Shown piece by piece: positions 49,901-56,957 of a DNA stretch of 64,000 bases (the first letter of the stretch is position 1; each line of letters begins with the position of its first letter). Location of the stretch: positions 8,027,431 to 8,091,430 of the forward strand of contig NC_135555.1 of NCBI RefSeq assembly GCF_964340395.1. The letters run 5' to 3'. The DNA comes from Glandiceps talaboti. Lineage: Eukaryota; Hemichordata; Enteropneusta; Spengelidae. The notes below the pieces were generated by a model. That model saw only the letters and a program-made list of their open reading frames with translations. It was not told where the DNA came from and did not search any database. Position numbers and translations under genes: made by a program.

Positions 49901-51670
49901 ACAAACTTCATAGGACAGGTGCGTATTATTATGATGTACGTATCACATTATACGAAATTTGAAGCTTGCAGTTTTAAGATACGATCTAGTTACCTAAAAT
50001 CATTAAATATGCAAATTTTTCATTAAAACTAAGCTATGTAAAAGATTTTATAGGACATATCCACTTTGTTATGGTTAACGTATGTACTAAATCGTATTGA
50101 AATTGAAGTATGCAGTCTTAAGATATAGCCTAATTACCTAAAATCATTAATTATGCAAATTATTCATTAACACTGTAAGGTACATCAACTAACTTTATAT
50201 GACATACACAATTTGTTATGGTTAATGTATGTACTGAATTATATTGGAATTAAAGTATGTATTCTTAAGATATAGCCTAATTACTGAAAATCATTAATTA
50301 TGCAAATTATTCATTAACACCATACGGTGCATCAACAAACTTGATAGGACGTATGTTGTTTCTTATGGTTAACGTATGTACTAAATTATGTTGAATTTGA
50401 AGTATGTATTCTTAAGATATAGCCTAATTACCAAAAATAATTAATTATGCAAATTATTCATTAACGCCATAAGATACATCAACGAATTTTATAGGACAAA
50501 TGTATGTTGTTATGTTGAACGAATATACTAAATTATATTGAAATTGATGTATGCAGTCTTAAGATATTGCGTAATTAGTTGATTTCATTAATATGCAAAT
50601 TTCTCTAATTAAACATTAACAGATCTGGCTCAAAACCTAATCAGGTCTAGCTATTACCCTAAAGATTATATATCCCAAATTTCATTACAATTGAGCAAGC
50701 CGATTTCTAGAAAATGATGACACAGACACACAGACAGACAGACAGACAGACAGACACACACACACACACAGACACACCTTCCCCTTTTAATACCTCCCGT
50801 ACCCTTACGGGAGGTAATAACACAAAGTCATGTGCAACGAAACAGCTACTGTATGAAGTACTAGTCTTTCGTTGTGTGAAGTCAGCAACTAAAAGAGATG
50901 GTAAAATCGACACTATAAAATGACTCAATGAGAGTATGGGGTTAATTTTTGCTAAATACTTTCCAACTGATATTAAACCAACATCATGACCACTTGTGTG
51001 CTACTCGTCCTGCTTGCATAGCGCATACGGAGTAAGTCGTCCCTTCCTTCTCGGTGTTGAGGGTCATGTCAGTATCTAGACCCGTGCACCGTCTGCAAGC
51101 AGGACTAGTTTGCTACCAATATATCAAAACGAAAAGTCAGTTAATTCATGCAGTATTTCAATACATACCGCCTTACAATATTTCAAAGACACATTCCCCG
51201 ATCTGACAAACTAAAGAACCCCAGGCTAGGCACGCCCTGAGGTGACCCGTGCCAGTTACATGTAGATTAGCCACAACAAGTACAAGAAGATCCCGGGACA
51301 AGATCACAGACACAAATTTACATTACGGCCAAGATAAACAACGTTTCCATTCACTTTTGAAGACAACTTGAATTTAACTTGCAGTAAAATGCAGAAATGG
51401 CATACAAGCAAAGTATAACTCTTACATGTAAAGAGTAGCCTCCAAAGAAAAATTGTAAACAACACACCAAGGTAAAGGAGGTGTGCCCACGTCCACGGAC
51501 AGATCGTACGCGGTGTTCACCCGTTACAGTACTTCCCTACTCCTAGTCCTAGTGTGCTATTGCTAGATGCATATTGTTTTACTCACATAGAATCCAACAC
51601 ATAGAATGCAGACGAAATATGCAACAACAACGCCAATGTCGGCTCCACTTAGCCTTCTTTCGAGGGCCAT
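34977..51670 (-). CDS. SLC5A3: Sodium/myo-inositol cotransporter (SMIT1-like), 14 exons
   Basis: Predicted 713-residue plasma-membrane Na+-coupled solute carrier of the SLC5 family. Exons in transcript order: 51587-51670, 45917-45988, 44757-44921, 44450-44554, 43489-43594, 42423-42503, 41613-41818, 40820-40955, 39176-39283, 38183-38333, 37633-37801, 37057-37275, 36271-36580, 34977-35206; all GT-AG, phases agree. Family marks: [34 protein letters not shown] (TM1), [50 protein letters not shown] (TM8, sodium site), [12 protein letters not shown] and the C-terminal WFCGF...NIGL hydrophobic helix. SDLDS, WKRCNE, PPPEPSK..RTTFW and WFCGF are features I know from SMIT1 rather than glucose carriers SGLT1/2; SLC5A11 is the alternative. 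Length is close to human SMIT1 (718). Vertebrate SLC5A3 coding sequence is uninterrupted, whereas this copy has 13 introns. Symbol is by similarity. Confidence 0.92.
35855..36190 (+). repeat. Interspersed repeat, AATATTGGGGAA family, copy 2
   Basis: 'ATTGTCTTTGAACAGAAAAT', 'TTTTGTCACTACTTGTCT' and 'TAAAATATTGGGAATGATAT' occur in the same order as in 49110-49470 and in reverse at 10165-10520. It lies in transporter intron 13. Confidence 0.7.
36722..37056 (-). repeat. Array of exon 12 3'-end copies with donors, transporter intron 12
   Basis: Directly downstream (transcript sense) of exon 12 are about five diverged copies, 55-75 bp each, of the last ~50 nt of that exon plus its 5' splice site. 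On the plus strand each begins near AGCTTACC (36722, 36797, 36861, 36920, 36980; real one 37049). Copies keep CCATCCAAG|GTAAGC or close variants, so there are six candidate donors in 330 bp. Reading past the real donor meets a stop within a few codons. Confidence 0.9.
37821..38100. repeat. Degenerate ~125-bp repeat in transporter intron 10
   Basis: Blocks such as 'ACTGCTCAATAT', 'CTATGCTAATTT', 'TTAGTATGCAAGCCAACCA' occur about three times between 37830 and 38100. Confidence 0.6.
38455..38695. repeat. MITE-like element, CAGGGATGTAG family, copy 2
   Basis: Begins AAGGGATGTAGATAAGGGAT and ends GCTGCATCCCTGCAT; interior shares 'TTTCAGGAATTTG', 'TTATGAGTGTCATTCCTAGA' with copy 3. Confidence 0.65.
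38776..39130 (-). repeat. tRNA-derived SINE, transporter intron 9
   Basis: Read on the minus strand, a tRNA-like head shows an A-box-like TGGTTAGAGTGG (complement of plus 39108-39119) and a B-box-like GGTTTGAGCTTCC (plus 39071-39083), followed by a body and an (ATT)n tail (plus AATAATAATAAT at about 38778). This is the layout of a Pol III SINE. A 5'-truncated relative is at 6517-6745. Confidence 0.65.
41190..41612 (-). repeat. Array of exon 7 3'-end copies, transporter intron 7
   Basis: The last ~75 nt of exon 7 (WYWCADQ region) and its donor recur with a period of about 107 bp in the following intron. The best copy (plus 41399-41478) keeps GTACTGGTATGCTGATCAG|GTGAGT; a more decayed copy lies near 41506-41585, and older ones near 41309-41389 and 41255-41300. 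Frames are broken, so they are non-coding, but at least one donor is intact. Confidence 0.8.
42225..42305. repeat. Palindromic MITE, TAAGATACG family, diverged copy 3
   Basis: TAAGGTGTGCCATGATGGG, ACACCCTCAGCCGTCGGTCA and GGTGAGGGCAGAG follow the same layout as 8382-8476 reverse-complemented; a C10 run follows. Lies in transporter intron 6. Confidence 0.5.
42703..42855. repeat. Long hairpin with ~70-bp arms
   Basis: CAGAACTCCATGGCGTGCG at the left is mirrored by CATGGGGTTCTG at the right, and GGTATTTGTGCAAGTGCTTG / CAAGCACTTGTACAAATACC near the centre pair almost perfectly around TGCAGCAG. The innermost ~60 bp on each arm have very few mismatches, indicating a recent origin. Transcribed as part of the transporter's intron 6 it would fold into a single long stem. 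Confidence 0.9.
43630..43970. repeat. Degenerate minisatellite, CTGCAACAACTTTGCAAC core
   Basis: Many variants of 'ACTGCAGCAACTTCACAACT' and 'TGCAACTTACTGCAACATCTT' follow one another with irregular spacing (about 25-35 bp), directly upstream of transporter exon 5. Confidence 0.75.
46286..46475. repeat. MITE-like element, CAGGGATGTAG family, copy 3
   Basis: Starts CAGGGATGAAGATAATTACG and ends TAGCTACATCCCTGACA. Interior matches copies 1 and 2 ('TTGCCAGCTACTGTTTCAGG', 'CTTGTTCCTAGATATCTTTG'). It lies in transporter intron 1. Confidence 0.7.
49110..49475 (+). repeat. Interspersed repeat, AATATTGGGGAA family, copy 3
   Basis: Same block order as 35855-36190, ending in AAAATATTGGGGGGGGGGG followed by ATTATATTGAC. 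The internal part 49285-49470 has inverted ends (ATTATTCCCCAATAT...AATATTGGGG..). Confidence 0.7.
49880..50800. repeat. ~120-125-bp tandem repeat ending in a (CAGA)n retroposon-like tail
   Basis: Five or so units of 'GTTATGGTTAACGTATGTAC' + 'TCTTAAGATATAGCCTAATT' + 'AATTATGCAAATTATTCATT' lead into 'CCAAATTTCATTACAATTGA', 'GCAAGCCGATTTCTAGAAAA' and a CAGA/CACA microsatellite. The final part resembles the conserved 3' end of many LINE/SINE retroposons; the tandem units are fused to it. Confidence 0.7.
51007..51107. repeat. Palindromic element, TAGTCCTGCTTGCAGAC family, copy E
   Basis: GTCCTGCTTGCATAGCGC at the left and CACCGTCTGCAAGCAGGAC at the right; in reverse complement it matches copy A (3131-3213) including GGTGCACGGGTCTAGA. 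Confidence 0.8.
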
Positions 51671-52049
51671 CTTTTCGACACTTAAACTTCACTAGGACAA
51701 CTTCTAAACGAGTCAGGGACGAAAGCTAGCAATACGTGTATGACTAGTTAGCTTTGCGTCCACTCAACAGTTTCTAGCATGCGCAGTGAAAGCGAAAGAT
51801 TTGCATACTGTTTATCAGTGGGGGTGCCAGCAACCCAATTGATTAAAATCCGATGTGGTGAAAGCGGCTAGATGTCCTTATTTACCTCTATTCATCGTGT
51901 TGTGACGTTTGTTTTGTTCGGAGTGATCGCCGCTTCCCACGTGGGAAGGCGACGATTACTCGGTACGAAAACAAACGACACAACACGATGGAAATAGAGG
52001 TAAAAACCATTTCGACGCTTTCGCCACATCGAGGGTACACATGGTCAGG
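51671..52049 (-). promoter_or_regulatory. 5' flank / putative promoter of the transporter, occupied by transposable elements
   Basis: The start codon at 51670 sits in AAGATGG. Only about 180 bp upstream of it begins the palindromic element 51852-52031, and 380 bp upstream begins the fold-back element. No TATA box is evident. The nearest TGGAAANNYNY match (osmotic-response element consensus) is TGGAAAGCCAC at 52052-52062, inside the fold-back terminal repeat. Confidence 0.4.
51852..52031. mobile_element. Palindromic MITE beside the transporter promoter
   Basis: CGATGTGGTGAAAGCGG at the left end mirrors CGCTTTCGCCACATCG at the right; TTTACCTCTATTCATCGTGT, GTTTGTTTTGTTCGGAGTGA and TTCCCACGTGGGAA pair with their partners down to the central CACGTG. 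The whole 180 bp is one imperfect hairpin. No coding capacity. Confidence 0.85.
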
Positions 52050-52677
52050 TATGGAAAGCCACAACTGACTTAAGTGTGCAATTACTATTATTGTATGTGC
52101 AAATACTATGTTATTATGTGCATTCAATAGTTTATTATGTGCTTACCTTAAATTATTATGTGCATACTGTATTATTCTATGTACAGTTACTATTACTATA
52201 TGTGCAAACACTATGTTATTATGTGCATTAAATAGTTTATTATGTACAGTTACTATTATTGTATGTGCAAACACTATGTTAGTATGTGCATTTAATAGTT
52301 TATTATGTACAGTTACTATTATTGTATGTGCAAACACTATGTTAGTATGTGCATTTAATAGTTTATTATGTACAGTTATTATTATTGTATGTGCAAACAC
52401 TATGTTATTATGTGCATTGAATAGTTTATGTACAGTTAGTGTTATTGTATGTGCAAACACTATGTTATTATGTGCATTAAATAGTTTATTATGTGCAAAT
52501 CTTAAGTTATTATGTGCATACTGTATTATTATATGTACAGTTACTATTATTATATGCGGTAACACTACGTCGTTATGTGCATACAGTAGTTTATTAAGGG
52601 CTTTCGTTAAGATCCCCCGCTAGAGGGCACACTTTCTCGCCGATTCAAACACGCACGCGCAGACTCGAGTTGCTGTT

Positions 52678-52878
52678 GTGTTATCCTTTTGTGAGCACGT
52701 CCCGTCGTCGTCTAGTCTGTCATGGAGTCCCACGTCTGTTCTGTCAGATTTAGGTCTGTCAGCTTTCACAGCACGTTTCTTGACAGAGGGAGTCACTTTC
52801 TCTCATGTGCTCGACATGACTGAGGAAAATTTAATAAGTTTTGGTGTCAGAAGATTGGGTATGACCGACTTGATTTAA
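52678..52878 (+). pseudogene. SAM-domain coding fragment in left arm and centre of fold-back element
   Basis: Open frame with a SAM-domain pattern: Trp, then VLSDLGLSAFTARFLTEG, VTFSHVLDMTEENLISFGV, RRLGMTDLI, stop. The conserved hydrophobic spacing and the Leu-Gly-Leu, (L/I)-(T/D)-x-(T)-E-E-x-L and G-(V/I) positions fit SAM domains; the last helix is cut by TAA at 52876. No ATG is in frame close upstream in a good context (an ATG at 52722 is in another frame). It looks like an exon captured from a host gene; GC content and codon use are unlike the AT-rich surroundings. Confidence 0.7.
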
Positions 52879-53635
52879 GAAGTCGGTGCCGGGAAGCTTT
52901 GGGGCGGGCCGGGCCTGGGAGCTGACAGGGGGTCCAACTCGTGCGGCAACTAGATCGCCTCAGGGCGTGACGTCTAGATCGAGATCTACCGTAACTAAGG
53001 GGAGAACCGTTTGATTTCTGGGGGGGGGGGGTATGGAGGAAGTAGGTATGGGAGCAAATTTTTTTTCCAGTCAGTGACAGCAATTTTTTTTTCTACTGTC
53101 AGTCCTGCATCAATTTTTTTTTCAAATGGAGTAGCAGTGCAATTTTTTTTTAAATTAATCATTAAGTTTGAATGCGTTGTTCATACTTACACCACGTCAC
53201 AATGGTTCACAACTGTACCTCTAAATAACTTGTTCTGTGCAAGTAGAAGAATTAGCAGTTAGTATGAAAGACGTCTGTCTACGTTAAATTACAACTTTAA
53301 ATTATAGAACAGTTCCAAAATCAACTCTGATCAGTACTAAACTTGCTTTTCTTTGAATCAGTCAATTCCTGTAAGTTCTCAGGGAAGATATTATTTTTTG
53401 TATTTCGTTATATTTGTTGTTCCTCAATTTTCATTCTCAACTTGAGAAAGATTTATTTGTACATCTTTATAAGAGATTTATATTGAAAGAAAAACACTAG
53501 ATTTTAACACTAGTCTATTGACTCCTGTCTTGTTTTTTAAATTGTCTTAATTTACAGAAACCAAATAGTCCCCTTCAGATATTGACTGTGTCATTGAGAT
53601 ATTGCAACAAAAATCCTGAAATATGTTTTCTTGGG

Positions 53636-53818
53636 TCAGAAAAGGAAAGGAAAACTTATTAAATTTTCCTCAGTCATGTCGAGCACATGAGAGAAAGTGA
53701 CTCCCTTTGTCAAGAAACGTGCTGTGAAAGCTGACAGACCTAAATCTGACAGAACAGACGTGGGACTCCATGACAGACGACGACGGGACGTGCTCACAAA
53801 AGGATAACACAACAGCAA
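53636..53818 (-). pseudogene. Truncated SAM-domain fragment in right arm of fold-back element
   Basis: Mirror copy of 52678-52842. It stays identical in protein terms except Glu to Lys (FLTEG to FLTKG) and loses homology right after NLISF at the arm boundary (53651), so it lacks the GVRRLGMTDLI end. This shows the arm boundary cuts the domain. Confidence 0.75.
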
Positions 53819-55667
53819 CTCGAGTCTGCGCGTGCGTGTTTGAATCGGCGAGAAAGTGTGCCCTCTAGCGGGGGATCTTAACGAAAGCCCTTAATAAACT
53901 ACTGTATGCACATAACGACGTAGTGTTACCGCATATAATAATAGTAACTGTACATATAATAATACAGTATGCACATAATAACTTAAGATTTGCACATAAT
54001 AACATAGTGTTAGCGCATATAATAATAGTAACTGTACATATAATAATACAGTATGCACATAATAACTTAAGATTTGCACATAATAAAATATTTAATGCAC
54101 ATAATAACATAGTGTTAGCGCATATAATAATAGTAACTGTACATATAATAATACAGTATGCACATAATAAAATATTTAATGCACATAATAACATAACGAC
54201 GTAGTGTTACCGCATATAATAATAGTAACTGTACATATAATAATACAGTATGCACATAATAACTTAAGATTTGCACATAATAACATAGTGTTAGCGCATA
54301 TAATAATAGTAACTGTACATATAATAATACAGTATGCACATAATAACTTAAGATTTGCACATAATAAAATATTTAATGCACATAATAACATAGTGATAGC
54401 GCATATAATAATAGTAACTGTACATAGAATAATACAGTATGCACATAATAACTTAAGATTTGCACATAATAAAATATTTAATGCACATAATAACATAGTG
54501 TTAGCGCATATAATAATAGTAACTGTACATATAATAATACAGTATGCACATAATAAAATATTTAATGCACATAATAACATAGTGTTAGCGCATATAATAA
54601 TAGTAACTGTACATATAATAATACATTATGCACATAATAAACTATTAAATGCACATAATAACATAGTGTTAGCGCATATAATAATAGTAACTGTACATAT
54701 AATAATACAGTATGCACATAATAACTTAATATTTGCACATAATAAAATATTTAATGCACATAATAACATAGTGTTAGCGCATATAATAATAGTAACTGTA
54801 CATAGAATAATACAGTATGCACATAATAACTTAAGATTTGCACATAATAAAATATTTAATGCACATAATAACATAGTGTTAGCGCATATAATAATAGTAA
54901 CTGTACATAGAATAATACAGTATGCACATAATAACTTAAGATTTGCACATAATAAAATATTTAATGCACATAATAACATAGTATTTGCTCATACAATAAT
55001 AGTAATTGCACACTTAAGTCAGCTGTGGCTTTCCATAGTCAGGGGTAATTTATTCTGGCGATCGCCTTACGCGGGTTTCTCGGGAGTCAAATGATTCCTG
55101 AATGAGCTAGTTTGTCACTTATTTCAAAGTTCATCGATGTAATTTACAACCAGCTATTACATTTTAGAGGAGAATAAATCTAGTTGACAAAGAATAAAAA
55201 TCTGGAAAATACATACACCATATGGTAATTTATGGTCCTCGAGATATATCAATTATCAGTGTCACTATTTTAATTTTCATCTGAAAGTATTTCCCCAAAC
55301 CAATAAAAATCTGTAGTCACGTGACATTATCATAGATATAAAAAGCTTATGCACGAATGAAACATATGGGTTGCAAGTGTCAGATACATGATATTGTATA
55401 CATATTTTTAATCCGATATACATGTACATAACTAGACGATATACTAAACCTCCGGGTACGCAGTTATATCACACTCGTCAAGGTCATGAAATTTGCTAAC
55501 AGTGACATACAAACAAAGTTTGGCACATGCTTTTTTTAATAATTTTCTTGAAATGCTACCAATGCAATACAACTCACGTGACACTAACTGTTTACAACAA
55601 CAAGTCAACAAGTAACACTGAAGTAAAACACTTTCTCTATGTGCTACACTTGTATAGAATTCATATC

Positions 55668-55830
55668 AAGTGTCAAAGTATACTGTTTCAATTGGTTTAT
55701 TTACAAGCCTAGCATGTGGCCTTTGTAATGAGGTCAATTAGCAAATGAAACAGTATACTTTTACACTTGATATGGATGCTATAAACGAGTGTAGCACACA
55801 GAGAAAGTGCTTTACTTCAGCGTTACTCGT
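55668..55830. repeat. MITE-like repeat with AGTATACTTTTACACTT ends, copy 2
   Basis: AAGTGTCAAAGTATACTGTTTC at the left mirrors GAAACAGTATACTTTTACAC at the right, 100 bp apart, with 'TACAAGCCTAGCATGTGGCC' inside (reverse of copy 1). The 60-bp tail block GCTATAAACGAGTGTAGCAC follows once. Confidence 0.75.
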
Positions 55831-56361
55831 ATCGTGTACCCAGGGAGCCCAGGATCATTCACTGTCATAAAGAGAAGAAAACTTAAGATGAAACTAATAA
55901 TAGTAATATAATGGTTGTGTTAGGACCAGTATTTCAATCCTAATTATATCGATAATTTCAGCTCGTCTCTAAATTCTAGCCACTAGCCATGTCACAAGTA
56001 GTTTCAACCGTGGCCTCGATCGGTTTACTGACGGAGAAAACTAGGCATTGAGACATAGGTGAGAATAAATTAATCTCATTACCTTGCCCCTAAGTAGATT
56101 AATGAAAGCATATGAACTTAGTGTTTATGCGCGTGTTTACAATACATGACGGTGTTGTCTTGGAAACGATTGTCCGAAATGGTCTGAAAAGCCTAAAAAT
56201 TGCTAGTGCTTGGGGAGGGGGGGGGCAACCTGTTTTGTGTGATCAGAGACTTTTTGTCTGCATGATGTAAAAAATCAACCTACTCACCCCAGGCCGAAGA
56301 AATGACCAGTTTTAGACTCAAGTCTGAACAGAACATACTATAGTATTATGCCTAGTCTGTA

Positions 56362-56412
56362 AGGTACGACGTGTGAGTGGACTGTTGAGGGTGGAGCAAC
56401 ACGGCATATCTT
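56362..56412. repeat. Palindromic MITE, TAAGATACG family, diverged copy 4
   Basis: GTAAGGTACGACGTGTGAG ... GAGGGTGGAGCAACACGGCA + TATCTTACC has the family's ends and an internal GAGGGT block but has lost part of the interior. Confidence 0.5.
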
Positions 56413-56899
56413 ACCGTTTCTTGGGCACAAAATAAAATAAAATGTTGGTTTCCGATAACATGACTGCAGCAAATAAGGTAGGTAGCGATTTTTTTTTAAT
56501 TATGCTGTTTCGTTCGTCTTCTGACTCAACATAACCTTCTAACCCTGGATATGCCATAAGCTTTATGACCCAGAGTAATATTCTCACCACATACATATTT
56601 TATTTTTACGACGTAATTTGTCTTGCACACTACAATTATGATAGGTATACAATGCAGTGTCCGTTGGAGGCTAAAATGACAAAGGCTGACTTATTTCAGG
56701 AGCAATGTACCATATAGGTGAATTCAATACAACAACCATGTAGAGCCCTTTGTTAGTCTAGTTATCCTAGGTCTTCTGTAGTTATGTTCGATTTTTCATA
56801 TCAGAGGTGCTTGCCATCAAATTTGCCTCAAACAAGCATATTTTTCTATTTTAAAGTATCATCTGAACCCTGCCATCTTGTCATGATAAAATGTATACA

Positions 56900-56905
56900 T
56901 TTAAT
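56900..56905 (-). terminator. Candidate poly(A) signal of the tentative gene
   Basis: ATTAAA on the minus strand (TTTAAT on plus), about 55 nt past the proposed stop at 56958. A common variant signal, but short motifs like this are frequent in AT-rich DNA. Confidence 0.3.
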
Positions 56906-56957
56906 CTGTATTTCACTGCAATGACAAAGGGTGGGGGGTTTACCTTTGAACCTCACA

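Larger units (their letters stand above)
45989..51586 (-). other. Transporter intron 1 (5.6 kb)
   Basis: Between exon 2 and exon 1 I find no further exon. Apart from the repeats listed separately (46286-46475, 49110-49470, 49880-50800, 51007-51107) the sequence is AT-rich and unremarkable. Confidence 0.6.
52050..55037. mobile_element. Fold-back transposon with repeat-built arms and captured SAM-domain fragment
   Basis: Terminal repeats begin TATGGAAAGCCACARCTGAC and continue as inverted arms: 52050-52842 (793 bp) and 53651-55037 (1387 bp), with an 808-bp non-palindromic centre. GTCAGG on both sides (52044-52049, 55038-55043) is a 6-bp target duplication. Each arm has an outer AT-rich tandem array of ~21-bp units (CACATAATAA + 9-11 nt), arranged into ~63- and ~105-bp higher units, then a GC-rich inner part encoding most of a SAM domain. 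The arms differ mainly in array copy number. There is no transposase, so it must be mobilised in trans. The layout recalls Drosophila FB and Galileo elements; that is an analogy and not a family assignment. Confidence 0.88.

Noticed and set aside
52678-52878. Idea that the fold-back SAM fragment derives from the neighbouring SAMHD1 SAM domain
   Set aside because: Beyond the general SAM pattern the residues differ throughout, and GC content and exon structure do not match.
52108-55094. Open frames of 140-296 codons on both strands with repeating His-Asn-Asn or Leu-Cys-Ala patterns
   Set aside because: They follow from the fold-back array having unit lengths divisible by three; no conserved protein is encoded.
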